Source: Vibrio sp. S9_S30 (GTDB taxonomy: Bacteria; Pseudomonadota; Gammaproteobacteria; Enterobacterales; Vibrionaceae). Taken from it: DNA of 64,000 bases. Where the stretch lies: positions 178,730-242,729 of the forward strand of contig NZ_JAAUWT010000008.1 in NCBI RefSeq assembly GCF_014694455.1, written 5' to 3'. Within the stretch, counting starts at the first letter, position 1; the number at the start of each line of letters is the position of its first letter. Position numbers and translations under genes: made by a program. This document shows positions 8,000-16,089 of the stretch, piece by piece. The notes under the pieces were generated by a model that was not told the origin of the DNA, did no database searches, and saw nothing but the letters and a program-made list of their open reading frames with translations.

Positions 8000-9514
8000 A
8001 TGAAGATTAAAGCAGAACGAGCAAAAAGCACATTAGCAGTAATCATACTAATTTCTATTTTTTTAAACCTATCCACTGTTTTTCTTGCTTACGAGCAAAG
8101 CATATATTTAAGAAAGCTTGAGGATATCGTGCTTTCCAAATCCGCGACCTACTTTACTCTGTCGAACAAACTGACGGAAATCGAAAGGCTAACGGGGTAT
8201 TTGGGGTTTATCCATCATTTCAAAAACTATGTTATCCGGAGAGAGAACAGGTACTACCTGAGCGCGGAAGAGTCGTATCAAAACGCAACACAAGCCATAC
8301 GAGAATTTAAGCAAGCAAATCATAATCCTAGCTTGAGTTCCCAAGTACAGATACTGGAAGAAACCTTAGATACCTATTACCAAAAGCTCGAATCGGCTCG
8401 ATCGCTTCATCCAGATCTGAGTGTCAGTGAGTTGGATGAGTTTGTTAAAGTCAATGATCAAGATGCGGGTATAGCCCTTTCTCATTTGCGTCGAATGCTT
8501 CGCGAACCAATAATAGAAATCAATCAAACGACAAAACAACACCTCACTCGACTAGGCATTTATATATGGTTATTTAGCTTGGGATTTGTCCCTATAAGTA
8601 TCACCGTAAGTATCTTTATTATCCGATTACTCAGGCAACAGCAAACGCAAGCAAAAGAACTGGCACACATTATGGATTTGTCGCCTGACGCAATAGTGTA
8701 CGTGGACCCAAATGGGCATATCCTGAATACCAATAAGAAAGCTTGTACGCTATTTCGCTTGCCACACAAACAGATAAACCAACCATCCATCTACGATCTG
8801 ATCGCAGATGGAGACCGCTTAGATTTCAAAACATTCCACTCACAAAACGTTCAATCAGAGCATACCAATAAGCTGTTGCCTTTTGTTCTTTCTCTTCAAG
8901 GAAAAAATACTGAAGGCGATAGCTTAGATCTCAAGGTGACGATGTCCACGGGTGAAATAGGAGGAAAACAACGCACCGTATGTATTTTTAGAGATATGGA
9001 AGCCTACAATACTCTCAAAAAATGTGCTGAACATGATGATCTCACCGGCCTGCATAATCGACGTTTTTTTGAACAGGCTGCACAAAAAGGAATAAGCCGA
9101 GCACAAAGAGCTCACCATCAACTCGCCCTTCTGATGATTGACATCGATAGCTTTAAGTGGATAAACGACAATATGGGACACTCGGCAGGGGATCTGGCAT
9201 TGTGTGAGACAGCATTATTCTTAGGAAATCACACCCGAGAATATGATTTGGTTGGACGCTGGGGTGGCGATGAGTTTGCCATACTATGTCCTGAAATATC
9301 GCCTCAGGACGCTTGTGCATTTGCAGAACGACTGAGAAGCCACTTCGCTCAAAAAAACATACTTGATGCGGACAAGCTCACATTGAGCATAGGCATGATT
9401 CACGTAAGCAAACCAAATACCATCACTTACCAAGCGCTTTTCGAGGAAGCCGACACCGCATTGTACGAATCAAAAACGAAAGGGAAAAATTGCGTGACTT
9501 ACCGCTTGCTTTAA
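8000..9514 (+). CDS. Membrane diguanylate cyclase with PAS and GGDEF domains
   Basis: A 504-residue protein predicted to make cyclic di-GMP. Membrane segments at about residues 12-32 and 181-208 flank a helical periplasmic sensor region. A PAS-like domain covers about 215-335. The GGDEF domain is at the C-terminus, with an intact GGDEF motif near residue 421 and an RxxD inhibitory site (REYD) five residues before it. The frame could start at 7955, but agggtcagtac just before the ATG at 8000 is a better ribosome site and removes 15 odd residues. The signal sensed is unknown. Confidence 0.9.
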   Translation: MKIKAERAKSTLAVIILISIFLNLSTVFLAYEQSIYLRKLEDIVLSKSATYFTLSNKLTEIERLTGYLGFIHHFKNYVIRRENRYYLSAEESYQNATQAIREFKQANHNPSLSSQVQILEETLDTYYQKLESARSLHPDLSVSELDEFVKVNDQDAGIALSHLRRMLREPIIEINQTTKQHLTRLGIYIWLFSLGFVPISITVSIFIIRLLRQQQTQAKELAHIMDLSPDAIVYVDPNGHILNTNKKACTLFRLPHKQINQPSIYDLIADGDRLDFKTFHSQNVQSEHTNKLLPFVLSLQGKNTEGDSLDLKVTMSTGEIGGKQRTVCIFRDMEAYNTLKKCAEHDDLTGLHNRRFFEQAAQKGISRAQRAHHQLALLMIDIDSFKWINDNMGHSAGDLALCETALFLGNHTREYDLVGRWGGDEFAILCPEISPQDACAFAERLRSHFAQKNILDADKLTLSIGMIHVSKPNTITYQALFEEADTALYESKTKGKNCVTYRLL

Positions 9515-9978
9515 CGTTCAATCCAATAGAGTGGCATAAACTCAGCAATCGAGATCATTAAGCCACCATCATCAATCACAGCATGATTTGGTTTGGTTTG
9601 GTCTGATTTGGTTTGGTCTGATTTGGTGTGGTGCAATCCGGTTAGCCCACATTGCCATCGCATTGCGGCAAAGGCTGAGCATGCAACACCCATGCTTAAT
9701 ACTTCGCTTCCATTCCAGTGTCGCTGTGCTGGAACAGCGTTAACTTATGACTTCTCGTGACAATACGTAGTGTGAATACTTCCATGTCAATAAGTTACGA
9801 TTCCTTTCCTCAATTTCCCACGTTGCTTTACAAGCGAAAAACAGCTATACCCAAAGAATCTTGGAATGCTAGGATACCCCTACGCTCGCTCCATCGGCTT
9901 CACAGATTGGCTTAAGAACTGCCATTCCGTTTGCAACGGGAGGGTTAAACGCCACTTACAATACTTGGTCTAACATAC
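9515..9978. other. Gene-poor stretch with a short tandem repeat
   Basis: No convincing gene. It contains three copies of a gatttggtttggtct unit (9585-9604 with an extra five bases, 9605-9619, 9620-9634). The rest shows no structure I can name. Confidence 0.5.
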
Positions 9979-10581
9979 GTGAATTTTCTTGAACGCTTAA
10001 ATGTGTATTTTTATCACTCTGATCGTGAAAAACAATGGCATCATGATCCTGCAAGGATTTTGGGGTGGAGTAGCGAACAATCTCAATTTATGCGGTTTAC
10101 TGTATTTGAACGCGAATTAGATTTTGAAAACAAGTCCGTGCTGGACTTGGGATGTGGTTACGGGGATCTAGCCCACTTTCTGAATGTGAGGCAACGCTTA
10201 CGGCACTATACTGGCGTCGACTTTCATAAAAGCTTTATTAAGCAAGCCAGATTAGGAGCCAGTAACACCATGCACTTCCAACATGGTAATTTTTCCCAAA
10301 TGAAGTTACCAAAGCACGATATTGTCATTGCGTCAGGATCGCTCAACTACCAAAGCAGCGATAAGCATTACCTTCAAAAAGCCATCCTTGTCGGATATAA
10401 AGCAAGCAATGAAGCGTTTGGTTTCAATTTGCTAAATAGTGAGTTTTTTCGAGAGGATAGGCTACTAAAAGCACACCACCTAAGCGATGTCATTTCAATA
10501 TGTCGTCAACTGACCGACAAGGTACAAGTGATCGACGATTACATGCCAGAAGACTTCACCATTATTCTAAGAAAGTCATGA
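9979..10581 (+). CDS. Class I SAM-dependent methyltransferase
   Basis: A 200-residue protein with a Rossmann methyltransferase fold. Motif I VLDLGCGYGDLAHFL is near residue 50, followed by YTGVDFHKSFI for the acidic residue that binds the ribose. The best start is a GTG at 9979; no ATG fits the N-terminus. The substrate is unknown and the neighbours do not help. The last codons and stop are part of a 24-bp duplication. Confidence 0.8.
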   Translation: MNFLERLNVYFYHSDREKQWHHDPARILGWSSEQSQFMRFTVFERELDFENKSVLDLGCGYGDLAHFLNVRQRLRHYTGVDFHKSFIKQARLGASNTMHFQHGNFSQMKLPKHDIVIASGSLNYQSSDKHYLQKAILVGYKASNEAFGFNLLNSEFFREDRLLKAHHLSDVISICRQLTDKVQVIDDYMPEDFTIILRKS

Positions 10582-10624
10582 TGGTTTGGTTGATTCCGAC
10601 CATGATGGTTGGCCTAGCAGTCAA
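10577..10624. repeat. Imperfect 24-bp duplication at the methyltransferase 3' end
   Basis: catgatggtttggttgattc... begins at 10577 and includes the stop TGA (10579-10581). A degenerate second copy starts with catgatggttgg at 10601. Confidence 0.6.
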
Positions 10625-10679
10625 CGTTCCCCCTTACCGCATTAGCACTTAGTACTTAGCACTTATGCATCCTAGGCGC

Positions 10680-10860
10680 TATCACTAGGTCTAACTATCA
10701 CCAGGTCTAAGTATCGCCAGATCTAAGATTTCTCCATCGACGAACCAAATTCCGACATTCATCCATCAAGTAACTGGCGACATGGCACAAGGCGCTAAAA
10801 CATAGATGACGGCTAAAGCATAGATAACGGCTAAAGCGTAGATAATGGCTAGATCACAGC
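10680..10860. repeat. Two unrelated short tandem repeats downstream of the MFS gene
   Basis: Three 16-bp copies of tatcaccaggtctaag (10680-10695, 10696-10711, 10712-10727). About 60 bp further is a different repeat with units near 18 bp based on ggctaaagcatagataac (10791-10810, 10811-10828, 10829-10846, partial 10847-10860). The interval 10582-10886 holds no gene. Confidence 0.85.
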
Positions 10861-10886
10861 GGCGATATTCCTATTCATCAAAAAGG

Positions 10887-12080
10887 TCACACCCCCCAAC
10901 GTACTTCGTTTCCTTCTTCTGGACGCGCTGGCACATTCAATGAAAGAATGCCAGACACCAGCGCCAATGCAGCCCCGACCATAAAGACGCTTGATGGAGA
11001 CACCAGCCATAAAAAGCCGAAGGAGACAGGAATCACAACAGCAGCAATGTGGTTGATCGTAAACGCCACCCCCGCTGTAGAAGCCATGTCAGCCGGATCG
11101 GCAATTTTTTGAAAATAGGTCTTAATGGCTAAAGCAAAGGCGAAAAACAAATGATCAACAACATAAAGCGCAGCTGCCCACTGCGCAGAATCCACAAAGG
11201 CGTATCCGACAAAAACGCAGATTAGCCCCACGTATTCGAACAGCAGCGCATTACGCTCACCAAACTGACCAATTAACCGACCAATTTTCTTTGCAAACAA
11301 CCAGTTGAACAAATAATTAATCAGAAACAACAGCGTAATGTCTGCGGCACTGTAGCCAAATTTTTCAACCATGAGAAAACCGGCAAACACCACAAATATC
11401 TGACGACGAGCACCGCTCATGAAGGTTAAAGCATAATAGAGCCAGTAACGCTTTCGCAGAACCAAAGACTTATTCTGTGGAGTACGAGATTCAAACTGAG
11501 GGAATGACATTGCAATAAAAAGGACAATGGCAAAAGCGGAGCCACCCGCTAATAAATACACCCACTTAAAATCCATTTTGAACAGTTCTAACACAACCCA
11601 CAAACCACCATAGGTGCAGAGTGCTGCCAACGAACCTAAGGAAATAAGCTTACCAAGAAACTCTGGCGCTTCGTCTTTTGTTAACCATTGAAGCGATAGG
11701 GATTGTTTCAAGGTTTCGAAATAATGAAACCCAATCGACATTAACAACGTAGTACAAAGTAAGCCCGCCACTGATGGAAAAAAACCAGTAATGGCGGTGC
11801 CCACGGCTAACATAACCAAAGATAGAATAATGAAACGTTGCTCTCGGAGAAACAGCAAAACAAAAACCGCAGTAAACGCGAGAAAACCAGGAATTTCGCG
11901 CACACTTTGCAGCAAACCTATGTCAGATCCGTCAAAGTTTGCCCTTTCTATCACGAAGTTATTTAACAGCGCCTGCCAGCTTGAAAAGGCGATAGGCACA
12001 ACAATGGATATGAGTATCAAAAAATTATGAGGCGTTTTCCATGTGGTCGATTTTCTGTTGCGCGGGTTAGAATGTTCCAT
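10887..12080 (-). CDS. Major facilitator superfamily transporter
   Basis: A 397-residue membrane protein with about twelve hydrophobic segments. The first is LILISIVVPIAFSSWQALLN near residue 20. The MFS-type loop FYSxVREIPGFL-like region (GLLQSVREIPGFLAFT) is near residue 57. The substrate cannot be told. It is a single gene; cctaggtt and aacctta elements near 12090-12150 upstream could be an operator or leader but I cannot assign them. Confidence 0.8.
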   Translation of the reverse strand: MEHSNPRNRKSTTWKTPHNFLILISIVVPIAFSSWQALLNNFVIERANFDGSDIGLLQSVREIPGFLAFTAVFVLLFLREQRFIILSLVMLAVGTAITGFFPSVAGLLCTTLLMSIGFHYFETLKQSLSLQWLTKDEAPEFLGKLISLGSLAALCTYGGLWVVLELFKMDFKWVYLLAGGSAFAIVLFIAMSFPQFESRTPQNKSLVLRKRYWLYYALTFMSGARRQIFVVFAGFLMVEKFGYSAADITLLFLINYLFNWLFAKKIGRLIGQFGERNALLFEYVGLICVFVGYAFVDSAQWAAALYVVDHLFFAFALAIKTYFQKIADPADMASTAGVAFTINHIAAVVIPVSFGFLWLVSPSSVFMVGAALALVSGILSLNVPARPEEGNEVRWGV

Positions 12081-12190
12081 AAATAGCCTAGGTTAGAAGC
12101 CGTTAGATTCTGTTGAACCTAATTGTTAGATTTAGTTTAACCTTAGGTTATCACTCATGTCATTTTTAAAAATAGGTTCTCTCATTACTC

Positions 12191-13132
12191 ATGAATCATA
12201 CGTTAAAAGTTGCGACGTTTAATCTGTTTAACTTTATCGAACCGCCAAACGCGTTTTACGAATTCGATAATATTTATACTGACTCAGAGTGGCAGAAAAA
12301 ATGCACTTGGACTGTTAACCAACTTCAACGTATTCAAGCAGACATCGTGGGTTTTCAAGAAATTTTCAGTTCGCGAGCGCTGGAAAAAATCTGTCACGCA
12401 TCGGGTCTAGTGAACTTCACGACAGTGGAACAACCTAGCATTGAGAGTGATTATGTCCATTTCAAGCCTGTGACTGGATTGGCATCAAAACACCCTATCC
12501 TACGAAGCCAAGGCTTAGTGGTAGAGAAGCACACGCGGCTTGCATTGGGTTTACCCTCAGCATTCAACTATTCCCGTATGCCACTTCACGCGGTGGTCAA
12601 AACACCAACACTTGGCACGATAGACGTTGTCGTTGTTCATTTGAAATCACAACGCCCGATGGATGTCGATAACCCTGAAAATCACTATTCAAGGTACTCC
12701 GATGAGTTTATTGGCTCTTTAAAATCCAGCCAACAACGAAACGAAGAAGCCATGGCTTTGCGCCATCAATTAAGGCAAATAAAGTCGCGGTTTGATCGCC
12801 CGATGATTTTAATGGGTGACATGAATCAGAACCTGACCAGCCCGTCGATACAATGCTTGGTCGAACCATCATTAACAGAGCAGACACAGGTTGAACGTAA
12901 AAAGCTCTATCTTTCCGACAGCTGGCAGCTCTCTTCACCAACTTCCTCTAGAAAACCTTCCCATTATTACGGCGAACAAGGCAATACCCTTGATTATATT
13001 CTGCTGTCTCAGGAGTTTTCCTCTTATTTAGTCCAGCATAAAACCCTCGATAAGCATCTTGTCCAACCAAATTATGATGAAGATTCGATGAGCAGCGATC
13101 ATGGCATTGTTGTTGCTTCAATTAATAATTAA
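12191..13132 (+). CDS. Endonuclease/exonuclease/phosphatase family protein
   Basis: A 313-residue protein of the EEP (DNase I-like) fold. Marks are KVATFNLFNF at the N-terminus, QADIVGFQEIFSS near residue 50 (metal-binding Glu), VVVVHLKSQRP near residue 145, MGDMNQNL near residue 210 and SSDHGIVVASI at the end (catalytic Asp-His). No signal peptide is seen. The substrate could be nucleic acid, a phosphoester or a lipid. Confidence 0.85.
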   Translation: MNHTLKVATFNLFNFIEPPNAFYEFDNIYTDSEWQKKCTWTVNQLQRIQADIVGFQEIFSSRALEKICHASGLVNFTTVEQPSIESDYVHFKPVTGLASKHPILRSQGLVVEKHTRLALGLPSAFNYSRMPLHAVVKTPTLGTIDVVVVHLKSQRPMDVDNPENHYSRYSDEFIGSLKSSQQRNEEAMALRHQLRQIKSRFDRPMILMGDMNQNLTSPSIQCLVEPSLTEQTQVERKKLYLSDSWQLSSPTSSRKPSHYYGEQGNTLDYILLSQEFSSYLVQHKTLDKHLVQPNYDEDSMSSDHGIVVASINN

Positions 13133-13232
13133 ATTAATCATTGATTTTAATAAACTTTTTCCGTTACTTTTAACATTCACCCACAAAAACCAACATGACA
13201 AAATGAACTGACGAAAGTAATAGGAGAGCCGT

Positions 13233-13736
13233 ATGGAAATAATTATCCGACCGACAGAATTAAAAGACGTAGACGCACTGTGCGAGATTTATACTCAGCC
13301 CAAAGCGCACAGAGAAACCCTACAGCTCCCTTTACCTTCACCTCAAATGTGGCATAACCGGATTAGTAACATTCCAGAACACGTATACACGTATGTGGCG
13401 GAAGTCGATGGGAAAGTCGTTGGCAATATTGGCTTTGAGCACATGCAGCGGCCTCGCTTAAAGCATGTGGGTCGATTCGGGCTAGGTATTCATGATGATT
13501 ATCATGGCATGGGAGTTGGCAGTAAGTTACTCGAAACGGTTGTCCATTTAGCCGACAAATGGCTGAATCTTAGACGCATCGAATTAGAGGTGAATTGCGA
13601 TAATGAGGCAGCGTTGGCTTTGTATCGAAAGTTTGGTTTTAACGTTGAGGGCGAAGCGGTCGATGGCGCGTTTCGAGACGGCGAGTTTGTTAATGTTCTT
13701 CACATGGCTCGAATTAACCCAAACCACAAAAATTAG
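13233..13736 (+). CDS. GNAT family N-acetyltransferase
   Basis: A 167-residue GNAT protein. The acetyl-CoA loop is HDDYHGMGVGSKLLE near residue 90 (the Q/RxxGxG/A type) and LEVNCDNEAALALYRKFGF near residue 125 is the typical C-terminal half. It resembles the YhhY amino acid acetyltransferases, but the substrate is not proven. A ggag ribosome site precedes the start. It ends at a bidirectional terminator shared with the convergent patatin gene. Confidence 0.88.
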   Translation: MEIIIRPTELKDVDALCEIYTQPKAHRETLQLPLPSPQMWHNRISNIPEHVYTYVAEVDGKVVGNIGFEHMQRPRLKHVGRFGLGIHDDYHGMGVGSKLLETVVHLADKWLNLRRIELEVNCDNEAALALYRKFGFNVEGEAVDGAFRDGEFVNVLHMARINPNHKN

Positions 13737-13775
13737 GGTCGCTTTAGCTTTCTGCATGAATGTACTTCTGCACAT

Positions 13776-13802
13776 AAAAAAGCGGCAAGTGCCGCTTTTT
13801 TT
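13776..13802. terminator. Bidirectional terminator
   Basis: Stem agcggc/gccgct (13781-13786, 13791-13796) with a four-base loop, A-run on the left and T-run on the right. It lies between convergent genes and can serve both. Confidence 0.9.
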
Positions 13803-13826
13803 GATCAACCGTCTGTATACTCAATC

Positions 13827-14720
13827 TCACACGCAGAAATGACAGTCCTCTTCCGTTAGCCCATATGTACCTGATAATCTTTCTATATGGGTTATCCCTG
13901 CATCAATGCCTTTCTCATACCCAGACAAGAGCGTACTTTGCTTCATGGTAAATCGCCCGACTTTAAACTGTTCATCAGGGGCAATAACCCTGATAACGCA
14001 ACCTTTAGGAGGATTGCGAATAAAATCTAGCGACTCATTATAGTTTTGAGCACGCTGCTTCATGGCTTTGGCCATATTGGGATAACGTTTCAGCAGTTGA
14101 TCCATCAAACGGGGGAATTTCATTTCTGGCATGGTGTAAGAAAGAGGGTGCGATAGAATCACCGTCATCTCTCGTGCCCCACGTCTGTATGCTTCTCTGA
14201 CAGGGATGGAATCTGCCACGCCACCATCGGTATAGCAACCTCCGGAAAAACACGGCGTTGTTCGATAAGCAATGGGCAGTGCAGACGTTGCTTCCATAAC
14301 ATGCGCAATATTACTGGGTTTGACTCGGTAATAATCGGCGTTACCGGTGATGGCATTAGTGACGGCAGCAAACATGGGGATGGAGGAAAATAACGTATCT
14401 TCATCAATGGGATACAGAGCATTTGCCTGTTCCCACAACCATTTTACATCCACCAAGTCACCACCTCGGACAAATCGAGTTGGATTGAAAAATCGCTTCT
14501 GCGTCGCCAATTCAACGATCACTCTTTGGCTGCGCTTTGGGTTTTTAGAAAGATAACCGATAAGGTTGGAGGCACCAGCAGAGACGCCGATAGCAAAATC
14601 ATACGGCTGAAAGTTCTGAGTCAGAAAAGCATCCAAAACACCACTTGCAAAAATACCACGCATCGCCCCGCCTTCAACAATAAGCGCTCGATGCCCTAAT
14701 AGGTCGTTTTGTGTTGTCAT
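13827..14720 (-). CDS. Patatin-like phospholipase
   Basis: A predicted serine lipid acyl hydrolase of 297 residues. The oxyanion loop EGGAMRG is near residue 15, the nucleophile elbow GVSAG near residue 45 and the second catalytic residue in the DGG motif (CYTDGGVADSIPV) near residue 165. It resembles the YjjU group. The ATG at 14720 is preferred over 14771 because aaagg lies eight bases before it. No signal peptide is visible. Confidence 0.88.
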   Translation of the reverse strand: MTTQNDLLGHRALIVEGGAMRGIFASGVLDAFLTQNFQPYDFAIGVSAGASNLIGYLSKNPKRSQRVIVELATQKRFFNPTRFVRGGDLVDVKWLWEQANALYPIDEDTLFSSIPMFAAVTNAITGNADYYRVKPSNIAHVMEATSALPIAYRTTPCFSGGCYTDGGVADSIPVREAYRRGAREMTVILSHPLSYTMPEMKFPRLMDQLLKRYPNMAKAMKQRAQNYNESLDFIRNPPKGCVIRVIAPDEQFKVGRFTMKQSTLLSGYEKGIDAGITHIERLSGTYGLTEEDCHFCV

Positions 14721-14825
14721 ACCCAGTACCTTTCTAATGAACCCGTGTGATTTGTGTAATAGGGATACCATTAGAGTACAGCCGCGAGGTATAGGAATAA
14801 ATTCGGTCTTTTCTATCGAATCAAT

Positions 14826-14940
14826 CGATGTTTTCTATGACCGCAGAAACTTTCTGTGAGCGAAGATATTTTCTATAACCGTGGATATTTTCTATGACTG
14901 TAGATATTTTCTATGATCGCAGATATTTTCTATGATCGCA
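14826..14940. repeat. 19-bp tandem repeat at the PPTase 3' end
   Basis: Period of 19 bp. Clean units are 14869-14887, 14888-14906, 14907-14925 and a partial 14926-14940 (ttttctatgatcgcagata type), with more diverged copies back to about 14826. The PPTase stop codon is at 14911-14913, so its last residues CDHRKYLRS are encoded by repeat units. Confidence 0.9.
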
Positions 14941-15615
14941 TACGAGGGTATAGACTTTGTTATCTTCGAAGAGGAAAGACACACGCAATGCCAATGCGTC
15001 TCCGAACTCCGCTTCGCCTTGTGCACACAACGTAAAGTACGCCTCCCCTTTTGTCATATCGACTCGGGTTAGCATGGAATCGGTAAACTCTAGATACGTC
15101 TTCACATAAGGGTAAATGGCTTTAAACACGCTCTCTTTTGCCGAAAACACCAGTGTCGCAAAGGCTTGCCGTGACAGTGTCGTCGTTGGCAGCAATTCGA
15201 GCTCTTTAGCGCTCACAAACATTGGCATGAGTGAATCCAATTGAGTTTCAGCAATCAGATTTTCCACATCCAGCCCCAGCATACTGACTTCGCCGGATAA
15301 GCCGACCACCGCTAACGCCATGTCATCGGTGTGGGAAATGCTGCCAATCCATCCTTTTGGCCAAACAGGGGCTCGATGCTCACCAATAGGCAACTCAACA
15401 CACGTACAGCCGAGGCTTTGAAGTGCTGCCCGCGCCACCGTTCTTCCTGCTACAAATTCTGCTTTTCGTTTTGCGACCGCACGCTTCATGTCATGGGGTA
15501 AGGTAACGTTAAGTGTTTGGGAATGAAGGTCGGAATACGCGTTTACATCAAAACGACGTTGCCAGATTTTCTGCGATCCAAGAGTACGGATCTCCAATTC
15601 TGAAAGAAATGACAT
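14911..15615 (-). CDS. 4'-phosphopantetheinyl transferase of the siderophore locus
   Basis: A 234-residue EntD/Sfp-type enzyme that would convert the apo carrier domains of the siderophore synthetases and aryl carriers to the holo form. Marks are WIGSISHTDDMALAVV near residue 90, the magnesium-binding MLGLDVE near residue 120 and the FSAKESVFKAIYP motif near residue 170. The ATG at 15615 has ggaaag seven bases before it. It is last in the unit NRPS - ABC pseudogene - PPTase under the Fur box at 19463. The C-terminal residues come from a 19-bp tandem repeat. It corresponds to VibD of V. cholerae by role. Confidence 0.9.
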   Translation of the reverse strand: MSFLSELEIRTLGSQKIWQRRFDVNAYSDLHSQTLNVTLPHDMKRAVAKRKAEFVAGRTVARAALQSLGCTCVELPIGEHRAPVWPKGWIGSISHTDDMALAVVGLSGEVSMLGLDVENLIAETQLDSLMPMFVSAKELELLPTTTLSRQAFATLVFSAKESVFKAIYPYVKTYLEFTDSMLTRVDMTKGEAYFTLCAQGEAEFGDALALRVSFLFEDNKVYTLVCDHRKYLRS

Positions 15616-15619
15616 GATG

Positions 15620-15975
15620 TTACTTTCCAAGAGGCACGATTAATGGGGTATAGCTTACAGGATCATCAATAATCACGCTATCCAAACCAAAGACATGTTT
15701 CACTAGCGCTGCATCGATCAAGGCTTGGGGTTCATCGAGCAATACGATGGGTGTTTTCTGGGTCAACACCATGGCAATCCATACTCGCTGTTTCTGATCA
15801 CCCGACAGCGCATCCACTTGTCGCATCCATTCCGTCCGACAATCGCGGTAAATGCCCCATCTGGAATACTGAGCTCAAGATCTTCACCGATAACTCGATT
15901 TTCATAGGGCAGCTTAAGGCTCTTACCGTTCAGCCGTGACGGTGCATTTGAAGGAGGCGCGGTGTAAGGGATCAT
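15620..15975 (-). pseudogene. Remnant of a siderophore ABC transporter ATPase (FepC/ViuC type)
   Basis: Broken gene of about 356 bp where about 780 bp is usual. One frame (from 15975) keeps a good ribosome site (aggaag) and the N-terminal part to the Walker A start, [15 protein letters not shown]. It then jumps near 15826-15836 to another frame that keeps the signature region [17 protein letters not shown] and Walker B PIVLLDEP. After a second deletion it ends with [20 protein letters not shown], the usual C-terminus of FepC-like proteins. The Walker A lysine, most of the helical domain and the switch His region are gone. It sits between the second NRPS and the PPTase. Uptake of the siderophore must use another ABC system. 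Confidence 0.85.
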
Positions 15976-16007
15976 AACTTCCTGATTTAACGATATTTAA
16001 ACAACAA

Positions 16008-16042
16008 AGCAGCATTGACGGTATCTTCCCCTCAATGCTGCT
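16008..16042 (-). terminator. Hairpin between NRPS and ABC pseudogene
   Basis: Arms agcagcattga (16008-16018) and tcaatgctgct (16032-16042) are exact reverse complements with a 13-base loop. On the minus strand a T-rich stretch follows, so it may act as a terminator or attenuator before the pseudogene and PPTase. Confidence 0.6.
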
Positions 16043-16089
16043 CAAACGCAACGATTTGTTGCTCTGTCATTACCAATGTGCAACCAACG

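Noticed and set aside
9840..9978. Dispersed vibrio intergenic repeat around ctatacccaaagaatcttgg
   Set aside because: The wording feels familiar from other vibrio spacers, but there is no second copy in the window, so I cannot support it.
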